Source: Tectiglobus sp965215755 (GTDB taxonomy: Bacteria; Pseudomonadota; Alphaproteobacteria; Rhizobiales; Hyphomicrobiaceae). Taken from it: 64,000 nucleotides of DNA. Under the pieces are notes generated by a model, which worked only from the letters and a program-made list of their open reading frames with translations, was not told where the DNA came from and ran no database searches. The stretch covers positions 4,588,001-4,652,000 of the forward strand of contig OZ244119.1 in the NCBI GenBank assembly GCA_965215755.1, read 5' to 3'. Numbering within the stretch: the stretch's first letter is position 1; each line of letters begins with the position of its first letter. A program made the position numbers and the translations under genes. Of the stretch, positions 1 through 8,941 are shown piece after piece.

Positions 1-234
1 GATACCTGATGCGAGCCGAAGTAGTGTCGTCTTACCGCAACCGGATGGGCCAAGAAGACAGACGATTTCGCCTGCCTCAACTTCGAAACTCACTTGATCG
101 ACGGCTTGAATACCATCGAAACGTTTGCCGATGTGATCGAACTCAAGGCTGGTTGCAAATGAAACAGCTGCCCGGTTGCCGGGACTTCGCTGAGGCAAGT
201 CAGGTTTCGGCAAGATGCCCAAGCGTCGCCGCAT
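1..234 (-). CDS. ABC transporter ATP-binding protein (N-terminal fragment, cut by window edge)
   Basis: Reading the minus strand leftward from 234 gives 78 residues that run off the window. About 30 variable residues are followed by a typical ABC nucleotide-binding domain start, with an A-loop region (GKRFDGIQAVDQVSFEVEAG) and a Walker A motif GPSGCGKT at residues 62-69. The GPSGCGKT form and the run into 'TLLRLASG' are usual for import ATPases of the nitrate/sulfonate/taurine and polyamine groups. Signature motif and Walker B lie outside the window, so the substrate cannot be called. I chose the ATG at 234. An in-frame GTG at 252 is an alternative, and a stop at 298-300 bounds the frame. It follows scpB on the same strand after about 190 bases, in the place where tat genes often sit in relatives. 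Confidence 0.8.
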   Translation of the reverse strand, partial: MRRRLGILPKPDLPQRSPGNRAAVSFATSLEFDHIGKRFDGIQAVDQVSFEVEAGEIVCLLGPSGCGKTTLLRLASGI

Positions 235-426
235 CTCATCCAGAAAGTTCACGTATCCCAACCTACTCTTGGACTCATTTAGACTGCGATGCAGGTCTTA
301 GAGAGCTTTCGCCTGCTTGACTAGATCATCGCGCGATAAGTTGGACGTACCTGAATTGCGTCCGACATACCGCACATAGATGATCAACACTCTTGAGGCA
401 GAGCAACTCAGGACCGTTCGCCGGCA

Positions 427-1365
427 TCAGGCCGATTCCGACTTTATGTCCTTTGCGCCAGTTGCCGCGTCGTCTGTGTCCTGCTCTTCATCATCGATCT
501 CATCTTCTTCTATCAGATCGAGTTCTGGTTCCGGGCTATCGTCTTCTTCATCTTCCAGCGGTAGTTCATCTGGGAGCAACGCCGCAAGCTCCTTCGGCTG
601 CGGCACCCTGAAGTCCGGCGGTAGAGCCGCATCGAGCAGTCCGGCCCCCTTCAATTCGCCCAGACCGGGTAACTCTCCCAATCCGTCGAGACCGAAATGA
701 AGAAGAAATTCATCTGTTGTTCCATATGTGAGAGGCTTGCCTGGCGCACGTCGGCGTCCTCGCGGCCTGACCCAGCCAACTTCCATCAGCGTATCGAGCG
801 TCCCTTTTGATATGGAGACGCCGCGCACTTCTTCAATCTCTGCGCGCGTTGTTGGTTGATGATAGGCAATGATTGCGAGCGTCTCCAATGCAGCGCGAGA
901 CAAGCGTCGTTCTTCGACAACCTCGCGCTCCATCAGATAAGCAAGATCGTCGGCGGTCCGAAACGACCATCGTCCAGCAACACGTACGAGGTTGACGCCG
1001 CGTTCGCTGTATTCGGCCTGTAGCTCCTCCAGCAAGGGTTGTATTTCCACGTCTGCTGGTAAGCTCTCCGCTAACTGATTGGCAGTCAGTGCTTTATCCG
1101 ATGCAAATAACTTGGCCTCAATCACGCGCAGCATCGCCCGGCTGGCAGATGGCTCGCTCACGGGCGCGGCAGCCTCCTGTGTTGCTTCTTTGGCCAGACC
1201 GGTCGCCAGCTTTCGCAACGCGTCCACGCTCTCTTCAGCGGTGTCCTGATCGTTGGCCGGCATTGTCTCGCCGACGGCATTGGCTGCTGACAGCCCATCA
1301 TCTCCGTCAGCATCGAAGCTGATCGTTTCTGGCTTCTGAGCCTCTATCTTTGGTGTCTGCGTCAC
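427..1365 (-). CDS. scpB: Segregation and condensation protein B
   Basis: ScpB dimers bind ScpA, and the pair regulates the SMC condensin that compacts and segregates the chromosome. The 312-residue product has the ScpB winged-helix core from about residue 78 (LRVIEAKLFASDKALT) through about 245. It includes the family-typical stretches ETLAIIAYHQPTTRAEIEEV and RGVSISKGTLDTLMEVGWV. The first ~75 residues are acidic and variable. The last ~45 form a very acidic, probably disordered tail, which makes it longer than the ~200-residue Bacillus protein but normal for alphaproteobacteria. Its ATG overlaps the scpA stop by four bases, implying translational coupling. Confidence 0.95.
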   Translation of the reverse strand: MTQTPKIEAQKPETISFDADGDDGLSAANAVGETMPANDQDTAEESVDALRKLATGLAKEATQEAAAPVSEPSASRAMLRVIEAKLFASDKALTANQLAESLPADVEIQPLLEELQAEYSERGVNLVRVAGRWSFRTADDLAYLMEREVVEERRLSRAALETLAIIAYHQPTTRAEIEEVRGVSISKGTLDTLMEVGWVRPRGRRRAPGKPLTYGTTDEFLLHFGLDGLGELPGLGELKGAGLLDAALPPDFRVPQPKELAALLPDELPLEDEEDDSPEPELDLIEEDEIDDEEQDTDDAATGAKDIKSESA

Positions 1366-2186
1366 TGTTCAACCTGTTCCCACAAGGCACCAGCCTCTTT
1401 GCGGCGTACATATATTGCTCCGAATGGCTCGTCCTGTCGGAGCTCCACAAGCCCTTCTCTCGCCATCTCCAAAGCGGCTCCAAGTGAACTCGCGATGACG
1501 GTACGACCGGCTTCAGGGTTTGTCAGATATTGCTTAAGGCATTGATCCAGCTGCATCCAATTGCCGGAAATTCGACCGACCAGGCGCTGTAGCTGATTGC
1601 GCGCCTGCTTGATCGACCAGACGTTGCGTCGCTTGACGACGTGCACACGCGGCAAGGTCCGCTTGCGTTGTTCTGCATACGCCTTCAAGAGATCGAACAG
1701 TTCGGCTTTGAATTGGCTTTCCCGCCGCGTCGTGATGGCTTCCGGGCGACCGCGCACGAAAACATCCCGGCCCAGGCGCTTGCGCGTCATCAGTTTGGCC
1801 GCGGCGTCACGCATCGCCTCCAAGCGCATCAATCGGAACGCCAATTGTTGCGCGAGTTCTTCGCCGCTGAGCTCGTCTTCAGAAGTATCTTCCCGCGGGA
1901 TCAATAGCTTGGACTTTAGGAATGTCAGCCAAGCAGCCATAACGAGGTAGTCAGCTGCCAGCTCAAGACGCAGCCGTTGGGCTTCCTCGACGAATGAAAT
2001 GTACTGCTCCGCCAGCGCCAAGACTGAGATATTGGACAGGTCAACCTTTTGCGTGCGCGCCATAGCAAGCAGAAGGTCGAGCGGCCCCTCGAAACCGGCA
2101 ACATCGACGACTAGCTCGTCCGAAGACCCGGCATGCGCATCGCGAACGGGGTTTTCCCAATTCTCATCAACGACCGGTTCGTTCAA
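1362..2186 (-). CDS. scpA: Segregation and condensation protein A
   Basis: ScpA is the kleisin of the bacterial SMC complex; it bridges the SMC heads and recruits ScpB. The 274-residue product shows the ScpA N-terminal signature FEGPLDLLLAMARTQKVDLS at about residues 33-52. It continues through the helical kleisin N-domain (ADYLVMAAWLTFLKSKLLIP) and ends in a C-terminal winged helix. It overlaps scpB by four bases and follows nagZ on the same strand after 77 bases, in the usual alphaproteobacterial order nagZ-scpA-scpB. Confidence 0.95.
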   Translation of the reverse strand: MNEPVVDENWENPVRDAHAGSSDELVVDVAGFEGPLDLLLAMARTQKVDLSNISVLALAEQYISFVEEAQRLRLELAADYLVMAAWLTFLKSKLLIPREDTSEDELSGEELAQQLAFRLMRLEAMRDAAAKLMTRKRLGRDVFVRGRPEAITTRRESQFKAELFDLLKAYAEQRKRTLPRVHVVKRRNVWSIKQARNQLQRLVGRISGNWMQLDQCLKQYLTNPEAGRTVIASSLGAALEMAREGLVELRQDEPFGAIYVRRKEAGALWEQVEQ

Positions 2187-2263
2187 GATGGTCTACCTCA
2201 ACTCGCGCAGCGCAAAATCCATCGCGCCAGAATCATACAGCTTCACAACCGGTTACACGCGAT

Positions 2264-3280
2264 TCACTGAAGCACTTCCAGGAATTCACGCGTTTGCTCA
2301 CGCAAAGCCCGCATATCTGGTGGAAAAATGTCCTTGTTGACAATGGCACATGCGGTCTCAAAGCGCTCCAACGACCGTCCGGCAAGGTTTCCAGCATGAT
2401 CAGCCGCCGCCTGCATCTCATTTAGGTTGCCATTGCAATGCAAAACGAGATCACAGCCTGCACGCCTCACGGCCCGGGCACGATCGCCGATTGTGCCACT
2501 GAGCGCGGACATCGATAGATCATCACTCATCAAGAGGCCGTCGAAACCGATTTCACCTCGTATATAATCTGTGATTGCCTTATCTGAAATCGTCGCAGGA
2601 GCGGATGGATCGATGCTTTGGTAGACGACATGGGCCGTCATCGCGGCTGGCAAGTCATTCAGCATGCGAAACGGTGCGAAGTCTGTTGCACGCAGCTCCT
2701 GCAGTGATGTCTCCACGATCGGCAGGTCTTTGTGGCTATCAACCCGGGCCCTGCCGTGTCCTGGGATGTGCTTGGCGACGGGAAGAATTCCGGCGCTCGT
2801 AAAGCTCTCGGCAACGATGCGCCCGAGCTCAGCGACACGCGCTGGCGCGTTGCCGTAGGCTCGGTCTCCGATAACATCGTGAGCGCCAGCGACGGGAATA
2901 TCCAGGCACGGCGCACAGTTGGTGTTGATCCCCATTTCACGTAACTCCGCCGCGCAGAGTCGTGCGACCAGCGCGAGCACGCGCTTGGCTGTGTCAGGAT
3001 GTTTTTCATAATGCTGGTCAAATTTTGCCGCCGCTGGCAGTGCAGTCCAATACGGCGGCCGTAGACGCTGCACGCGTCCACCCTCTTGGTCAACGAGAAC
3101 GAGACAATCCGGGTCAGCAACCGCATCACGCGCATCGTGAATAAGTTCACTCAACTGTTCCGGGGTGCTCACATTGCGCGCAAAGATGATAATACCAGCT
3201 GGACGGGCATCCGTGAGAAAGGCCCGTTCTTGCGGCTGAAGTGTCAAGCCTGACAGCCCGACTATGACGGCTCTACGCAT
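2264..3280 (-). CDS. nagZ: Beta-N-acetylhexosaminidase (GH3, peptidoglycan recycling)
   Basis: NagZ cleaves GlcNAc from anhydro-muropeptides in the cytoplasm during cell-wall recycling; in species with AmpR/AmpC its product also feeds beta-lactamase induction. The 338-residue product is a single-domain GH3 TIM barrel without a signal peptide. It has the NagZ histidine-loop motif KHIPGHG...DSH (residues 170-183), with the catalytic His/Asp dyad, and SDDLSM (252-257), which contains the nucleophile aspartate. The 'DQEGGRVQRL' substrate-binding segment is at 64-73. It lies 11 bases after the SPOR gene and upstream of scpA, probably in one operon. Confidence 0.95.
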   Translation of the reverse strand: MRRAVIVGLSGLTLQPQERAFLTDARPAGIIIFARNVSTPEQLSELIHDARDAVADPDCLVLVDQEGGRVQRLRPPYWTALPAAAKFDQHYEKHPDTAKRVLALVARLCAAELREMGINTNCAPCLDIPVAGAHDVIGDRAYGNAPARVAELGRIVAESFTSAGILPVAKHIPGHGRARVDSHKDLPIVETSLQELRATDFAPFRMLNDLPAAMTAHVVYQSIDPSAPATISDKAITDYIRGEIGFDGLLMSDDLSMSALSGTIGDRARAVRRAGCDLVLHCNGNLNEMQAAADHAGNLAGRSLERFETACAIVNKDIFPPDMRALREQTREFLEVLQ

Positions 3281-3291
3281 GCGGCGGTGCT

Positions 3292-5292
3292 TTAGTAGGC
3301 CGTGACCCAGCAGCCGCTATAGCCAGCAGTTTTCAATCGATTGCACAACTGACCAGCCGCCTGCTTCGAGCCTGGCGGACCAACGACAGCGCGGTACATC
3401 ACCCCCATTCCGCGCGATGTCAGATCTGCGCGGCGGACGTCTGGCACTTTGGTACTCAGAATGGAGCCGTACTTCTGCTGCAAATCTGCAAAGCTCGTAA
3501 GCGCATCGATGCGGCTACGCTTCGTCGACAAGACCGCGACATAGCCATTTGCACCGCCGCTGCTGGCTGCTGCGGACGGTGCCGCCACCGCAACCCGCTG
3601 CGGTTGCGCTGGTGCTGACCTCGGCGCTGTTTGCTGCGGTCGGCTTGGCACAACTCGCCTGACATTGGCACTTGCCACGCCGGGTGTCCTTGTCGCTGCA
3701 GGTGTCACGGCTGATGCTGTCGTGAACTGCGGCTTAGTTATCCCTGAACGCACAGGCAGCGGAGGATATTTTGAGTTTCGTCGCTGTGTTGCAGGTGGTG
3801 TTGCTGCCGTCTGCGCCGCACTTGCAACTTGCACGGACTGCTGCGGCTGAACCTGGGGCTGCAATTGTTGCGATGCCGGCGGAACGCGGGTGTTCTCCAC
3901 AACGGTTCCTGTTTGTGGTGCAATCGGAGCCGGTGTGACAGGACCAGTTCCCCCACTCACGATCATTCCAGGAACAGCGGTCGTCGTGGTGACTGATGCT
4001 GGCTCCTGAGATCCACCAGCCGGTTCAACTTGCGGTGTTTGCGAACCACCGGTCTGATTATCAGCCGCCTCCGGCACTACCAAGCGCCCGTCCGGTCCCA
4101 CAACCAATGTTGGTACTGTGCGCACCCGATTGCCGACCTGTTCAGGCTCCGTCCCGCCAGCGCTCCCAAGTTTACCCAATAGCTTGCTGTCTTTGTTGTC
4201 GAATGTTCGCCCACCGGCATTTGTGGGCTGCTCTTTCGAGGCACCCTCGGCCGCGGCGACGACGGGTGTGCCGGTCTTTGCTGGCTGGTCACCGAACAAC
4301 GTATTGTAGCCGTAGGCGAAACCGCCACCTACGACGATGGCGCTGACCAAGGCGCCAGCGATAATAAGCTTGCGCCCTGTACCACTTTCTTCTTCGTCGT
4401 AATAATCGTCGTATTCCTCGTCACCTTCATCGCCGTAGCCTTCGCTATGCTGGGTGACAGCGCCCGTTTGAAGTCCCTGGGGAAGACCATCGTAGCCTTC
4501 CGGCCGCGGACCGCCGAATTGCCCGGCTGGCGGTTGTGTGTTCAGCCCAGTATTCACATTCCAGTCTTCCTGAGGCGGAACATAGTCTGGATCACCGAAC
4601 TGAGGACGTCCAGGAGGAGACGCGCCGGCTGGCATGTAATTCCCAAAGTCGTAGAGACCCGGATTGGCTTCTGCTGATTGATGCCCGTCGGCTGGCGGTT
4701 GCTGCCAGTCCTGATGCGGTTGCTGATCGAAGGTGGACGGTCGGAACTGGCCATAAGCCTGCTCTTCTGGCGTTCCGAATTGAGGATAATTCCCGCCGTT
4801 GTAACCACTTGGCGGCTGGGTCGGTGGCGTGTCGAACTGCGAATACCCCTGCGGCTGACCCAAATCGGGTGCGTGATGCAGCGAAGGATTGGATTGATCG
4901 TGTGGCTGGTTAAAATCAGCATAACCCGGCTGCGCGCCGAAACCGTGCTGAGGCGCATAGTCCGCATGGCCACCCGTCTGACCAGTCTGATGAGGGTCCG
5001 TGCCTGCGTAATACTGATCGTTCTGATGAGTGGGAGCATGCGGGGGCTGAGGCGCCGGCTGGCCGAATGGCTGCTGCCCTCCGAACTGGTCGGGATGGCC
5101 TTGCTGGGATTGGCTATAGTAGCCCTGATCCGGCACGCCATGACCTTGATCGGGTGCACCCTGATGCGGGTAGCCCCCCTGAACAGGTTGCTGCCAGTTG
5201 TTGTACTGCTGACCTGGCGCCTGTGGATCGTGATCAGGTCGCTGCTGCTGCCATTGAGGCGCCTGGCGATTTGGACCGCTCGACCGCGTCAT
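3292..5292 (-). CDS. SPOR-domain membrane protein with long Q/P/G-rich N-terminus
   Basis: The 666-residue product begins with ~280 low-complexity residues rich in Gln, Pro, Gly, Tyr and His. An acidic patch follows (EGDEEYDDYYDEEE), then one transmembrane helix at about 307-330. After that come ~250 proline/threonine/glutamine-rich residues and a C-terminal SPOR domain at about 582-666 that ends GYSGCWVTAY. SPOR domains bind denuded septal peptidoglycan glycans, so the expected topology is cytoplasmic N-terminus and periplasmic SPOR domain at the division site. The gene sits between argS and nagZ, the standard alphaproteobacterial position for this SPOR protein. The repetitive N-terminus is unusually long. 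A role in division is inferred from the domain and neighbours. Confidence 0.88.
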   Translation of the reverse strand: MTRSSGPNRQAPQWQQQRPDHDPQAPGQQYNNWQQPVQGGYPHQGAPDQGHGVPDQGYYSQSQQGHPDQFGGQQPFGQPAPQPPHAPTHQNDQYYAGTDPHQTGQTGGHADYAPQHGFGAQPGYADFNQPHDQSNPSLHHAPDLGQPQGYSQFDTPPTQPPSGYNGGNYPQFGTPEEQAYGQFRPSTFDQQPHQDWQQPPADGHQSAEANPGLYDFGNYMPAGASPPGRPQFGDPDYVPPQEDWNVNTGLNTQPPAGQFGGPRPEGYDGLPQGLQTGAVTQHSEGYGDEGDEEYDDYYDEEESGTGRKLIIAGALVSAIVVGGGFAYGYNTLFGDQPAKTGTPVVAAAEGASKEQPTNAGGRTFDNKDSKLLGKLGSAGGTEPEQVGNRVRTVPTLVVGPDGRLVVPEAADNQTGGSQTPQVEPAGGSQEPASVTTTTAVPGMIVSGGTGPVTPAPIAPQTGTVVENTRVPPASQQLQPQVQPQQSVQVASAAQTAATPPATQRRNSKYPPLPVRSGITKPQFTTASAVTPAATRTPGVASANVRRVVPSRPQQTAPRSAPAQPQRVAVAAPSAAASSGGANGYVAVLSTKRSRIDALTSFADLQQKYGSILSTKVPDVRRADLTSRGMGVMYRAVVGPPGSKQAAGQLCNRLKTAGYSGCWVTAY

Positions 5293-5340
5293 CTGGTGTA
5301 ATCCTTATGCCCCGTGCCCGTGGTCAACCCGACTCGCAGC

Positions 5341-7101
5341 TTATCGCATTTCTAGTGGTGCTTGCACGCCCAGAATTTGCAATCCAGAGGATATGACAAT
5401 CTGCGTCGCGAGGACCAATGCAAGTCTTGAAGCCGTGACCTTGACGTCGTCAATCTGGCTAAATCGTAAATGTGGCGAATCATTGCCACGCGCCCATTGA
5501 TGATGAAAAGCGGAAGCTAAATCATAGAGATAAAATGGCAGGCGGTGCGGTTCGCGTTCCCGCGCGGCTCCCTCGATGATCCTTGGATAGCGCGCGATTT
5601 CCCGGATCAATGCGCGCTCGCCGACATCGGTCAGGAGGTCAAAGTCGGCATCTTGAACAAGCTGTGAGCCTTTATGGAGATCGGGAAAGGTTTCCGCAGC
5701 GACCCGAAAGACTGACTCCGCTCTGGCATGCGCATACTGCACATAGAAAACCGGATTGTCCTTCGATTGCTCGACGACTTTCGCCAAATCGAAGTCCAAT
5801 GGCGAATCGTGCTTGCGCATCATCATCATGAAACGCACGGGGTCACTGCCGACCTCGTCGACCACGTCTCTCAAAGCGACGAAAGTGCCAGCCCGCTTGG
5901 ACATTCTCACCGGCTGACCGTCGCGCAGGACCTTGACCAATTGGGTGACAGGCGTCTCGAAGTGGGCCTGGTCATCAGACAAGGAACTGACGACCGCCTT
6001 CAGGCGCGGAATGTAGCCGACGTGGTCTGCACCTAGAACATTGAAATACAAATCGAATTTTCGCTCGATCTTATTGAGGTGATAGGCAACGTCGTTGGCG
6101 AAGTAGGTGTAACTGCCGTCCGACTTTTTCAGCGCACGGTCCATATCGTCGCCAAAATCAGTTGACCGGAACAATGTCTGTTCGCGGTCTTCCCAATCGT
6201 CATCGTCATGGCCAAGCGGCTTAGGCAGGTGGCCCTCGTAGATCAGTGACTTGTTGCGCAAAATGTCTATGGCGTCGGCCACCTGGTCACGTTCTTTCGT
6301 GACCAGAGATCGCTCGGAAAAGAAGACGTCATGCTTGACCTTCAGCGCTGCGAGGTCGTCCTTGATCTCATTGAGGAGAGTTTCAATCGCTGTATCGCGG
6401 GCAATGGCAACCGCTTCGACATCAGGAAGATCCTTAAGCGCGGCGCCATGCCTCTCGGCCAGAGCCTGCCCGATCGGAATCATGTACTCGCCGGGATAAA
6501 GGCCCTCCGGAATATCGCCGATGTCCTCGCCGAGTGCCTCGCGGTAGCGCAAGAGCGCGGATTGACCGAGCTTATCTACCTGGGCGCCCGCATCATTCAC
6601 GTAGTATTCGCGTGAGACGTCGTAGCCTGCAGAAGTCAAAATTGATGCCAACGTGTCGCCGAAAACAGCGCCGCGGCAATGGCCGACGTGCATCGGTCCC
6701 GTGGGGTTAGCGGACACATATTCGACTTGAGCTGACTTTCCGGCGCCGAGTGCCGATCGGCCGTAGTCGGCTTTCTCAGCCAAAACAGTCGCTATCAGGC
6801 GGTGCCAGACGTTTTCGGCCAGGGTCAGATTGATGAACCCTGGTCCGGCCACATCGACTTTCGCAAAATGCCCGTTGCTGGATAGCTTTGCAGCAATGAG
6901 CTCAGCCAGATCGCGTGGCTTCATTTGCGCACGCTTGGCAAGCGCCATCGCCGCGTTGGACGCAAGATCACCATGACTTGGGTCGCGCGGCTCCTGGATC
7001 TCCAGCCCCTTTAATTCTATCTCACTGGCAAGCTGTCCTTCGTCTTGCAATGAGGAAATGGCCTGGCGCACGGCCTCACCAGCCAACGCGAAAATATTCA
7101 T
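5341..7101 (-). CDS. argS: Arginyl-tRNA synthetase
   Basis: Class I aminoacyl-tRNA synthetase charging tRNA-Arg in the cytoplasm. The 586-residue product has the ArgRS N-terminal Add1 domain. The HIGH-type motif HVGH is at residues 138-141, within 'SANPTGPMHVGHCRGAVFGD'. A KMSK-like loop (VRMSKRAGTF) lies near residue 396, and a C-terminal DALR anticodon-binding domain ends LQILGVQAPLEMR. Length matches the family. It is transcribed with the SPOR gene 48 bases downstream, and dgt lies 100 bases upstream on the same strand. Confidence 0.97.
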   Translation of the reverse strand: MNIFALAGEAVRQAISSLQDEGQLASEIELKGLEIQEPRDPSHGDLASNAAMALAKRAQMKPRDLAELIAAKLSSNGHFAKVDVAGPGFINLTLAENVWHRLIATVLAEKADYGRSALGAGKSAQVEYVSANPTGPMHVGHCRGAVFGDTLASILTSAGYDVSREYYVNDAGAQVDKLGQSALLRYREALGEDIGDIPEGLYPGEYMIPIGQALAERHGAALKDLPDVEAVAIARDTAIETLLNEIKDDLAALKVKHDVFFSERSLVTKERDQVADAIDILRNKSLIYEGHLPKPLGHDDDDWEDREQTLFRSTDFGDDMDRALKKSDGSYTYFANDVAYHLNKIERKFDLYFNVLGADHVGYIPRLKAVVSSLSDDQAHFETPVTQLVKVLRDGQPVRMSKRAGTFVALRDVVDEVGSDPVRFMMMMRKHDSPLDFDLAKVVEQSKDNPVFYVQYAHARAESVFRVAAETFPDLHKGSQLVQDADFDLLTDVGERALIREIARYPRIIEGAAREREPHRLPFYLYDLASAFHHQWARGNDSPHLRFSQIDDVKVTASRLALVLATQIVISSGLQILGVQAPLEMR

Positions 7102-7201
7102 TGTATCTTCCTGAGATCACCGCGGATTTTCCGGGATTCCTTCGCGCAATTCAGACTGCGATCTTTGAGGTTCTCACAGCTGTTACGCCAGCGTTGGCGG
7201 G

Positions 7202-8434
7202 TTAGCGCAGTTCCGGCGTAACGTCAAACAGGCGTTGGTGTTCTGAGATTGCGAACCGATCTGTCATCCCGGCAACAAAGTCAGCGACGCGGCGGCGGCG
7301 GGCGCGATAGTCCAACCCTTCAAATCCGGCCTGCCAAGCTTCCGGCAGCTCGGCCTGTTTCTCCGTATAACGTTCTGCAAGATCAGCAACGATCCTTTCG
7401 GCGCCATTCATGACATCCATCACTGTGTCATGGTGATAAAGGTTGGCGAATAAAAACGTCCTGAGCTCATCAAGCTGGGCCTGCATCCCACTTGAGAAAC
7501 AAACAGTCTGTGTTTCCGCCAGGCGAATATCATCCGGTGAAGCGGGCTTCAGTCGCGCCAGACGTTTGCGGCTCTCCTTGACAGCATCAGTGATAATCAG
7601 GGCGATAAGCCGCCGGGTCACCTCGTAGGCTGCCTTCATCGGGTCATCAGCAGCACGAACATCGCGTTCGCCAAGAAGAGGCTGGACTATGGCGACTTGT
7701 TGAAGGTTTTCGCGCTTGATCAGTCCGGCACGAAGACCATCATCAATATCATGCGTGTGCCAGGCAATATCATCGGCGATTGCTGCGACCTGGGCTTCAC
7801 CTGATGCAAAACTTGAGAGTTGCAGATCCATCTGCTCTTCGAAATCTCGCACCGCACGAACGAAACGTTGGTCACCTAGTTCCCGACCCAGAGCCGGTGG
7901 ACCATTATGCTTGGCTAGTCCCTCAAGCGTTTCCCAAGTCAGATTGAGGCCATCGAACCTGGCGTACTTTCTCTCCAAGGCCGTCACGATGCGAAAGCTC
8001 TGGACGTTGTGATCAAAGCCTCCGGCATCAGAGAAAGCAGCGTCGAGCGCACGTTCCCCCGCATGACCGAATGGCGGATGACCCAAGTCGTGTCCGAGGG
8101 CGATGGCCTCCGCCAGATCCTCATCAAGGCAAAGTTGCCGGGCAATCGTGCGGGCGATTTGAGCGACTTCCAGGCTGTGTGTCAGACGAGTGCGGTAATG
8201 ATCGCCCTCATGGTAAACAAACATCTGGGTTTTATAGGTCAGCCGCCGGAATGCTGTTGAGTGCAGGATCCGATCCCTGTCGCGCTGAAGGTCGTTGCGG
8301 GTGGGGCAGGCGGACTCCTCAAAGATCCGGCCACGGCTGGGGACACGGGATGCCGCATAATCCGCAACGTCTCGCCCGCCGGCTGGTAGCTGACCACCAT
8401 ACTGGAACTCGGCTTTTGACAGGGCTATCGTCAT
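7202..8434 (-). CDS. dgt: Deoxyguanosinetriphosphate triphosphohydrolase-like protein
   Basis: HD-domain dNTPase that hydrolyses dNTPs to nucleoside and tripolyphosphate; members in alphaproteobacteria are annotated dGTPase-like. The 410-residue product carries the HD metal-binding set: His86 in RTRLTHSLEVAQ, His115-Asp116 in ALGHDLGHPPFGH, and a late Asp in 'AIADDIAWHTHDIDDG'. A short inverted repeat (CGCCA/TGGCG, 7187-7200) directly follows the stop but has no U-run. The gene diverges from erpA across a 159-base intergenic region, the usual arrangement in this lineage. Confidence 0.92.
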   Translation of the reverse strand: MTIALSKAEFQYGGQLPAGGRDVADYAASRVPSRGRIFEESACPTRNDLQRDRDRILHSTAFRRLTYKTQMFVYHEGDHYRTRLTHSLEVAQIARTIARQLCLDEDLAEAIALGHDLGHPPFGHAGERALDAAFSDAGGFDHNVQSFRIVTALERKYARFDGLNLTWETLEGLAKHNGPPALGRELGDQRFVRAVRDFEEQMDLQLSSFASGEAQVAAIADDIAWHTHDIDDGLRAGLIKRENLQQVAIVQPLLGERDVRAADDPMKAAYEVTRRLIALIITDAVKESRKRLARLKPASPDDIRLAETQTVCFSSGMQAQLDELRTFLFANLYHHDTVMDVMNGAERIVADLAERYTEKQAELPEAWQAGFEGLDYRARRRRVADFVAGMTDRFAISEHQRLFDVTPELR

Positions 8435-8593
8435 GTCAGTCCTCTCGCCGCGTTTCGGCCAATTCCGCGCGGCGCAAGATCCAGAAGGAACAGGGGTTGG
8501 CCTAAACTCTGCTTGCCATTACATTCTACAGTGAGATTCTAAGGGCAACACAACAATTGAAACGGCCTTTTGGCCTAAATCTGAGCAAACCCT

Positions 8594-8932
8594 ATGACAG
8601 ATTCAGCGACTCCGATCACGATGTCACAGAGCGCCGCCCGCCGGATTAACGAAATCACAGCGGACGAGCCGACCAACAAACTGCTACGCGTGAGCGTCGA
8701 AGGGGGCGGCTGCTCCGGCTTCCAATATAAGTTCGATTTGGTTCAGAGCGCGGATGATGATGATCTCGTGATCGAGAAAGATGGCGCGAAGGTACTCGTC
8801 GATTCGATGTCTCTGCCGTTTCTAGCTGGTTCCGAAGTGGATTTTGTCGACGAGCTGATTGGTGCGATGTTCCAAATCAAGAACCCTAACGCGACGGCAT
8901 CCTGCGGTTGCGGCACCAGCTTTACGGTCTGA
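8594..8932 (+). CDS. erpA: Iron-sulfur cluster insertion protein ErpA
   Basis: A-type carrier that accepts Fe-S clusters from the assembly scaffold and delivers them to apo-enzymes, including those of isoprenoid synthesis. The 112-residue product has the three conserved cysteines of the HesB/IscA fold: Cys40 in GGCSGFQY, and Cys104 and Cys106 in the C-terminal CGCGTSF. Length is typical. It is followed after nine bases by xth, a pairing common in alphaproteobacteria. Confidence 0.95.
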   Translation: MTDSATPITMSQSAARRINEITADEPTNKLLRVSVEGGGCSGFQYKFDLVQSADDDDLVIEKDGAKVLVDSMSLPFLAGSEVDFVDELIGAMFQIKNPNATASCGCGTSFTV

Positions 8933-8941
8933 TCGTCGTTC

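Noticed and set aside
380..700. Plus-strand ORF rich in Ser
   Set aside because: It is the antisense of the acidic scpB tail (Glu/Asp codons read as Ser-rich); no ribosome site or family match.
4678..5301. 207-codon plus-strand ORF with many Leu/Arg
   Set aside because: Antisense shadow of the Gln/Pro-rich SPOR protein N-terminus.
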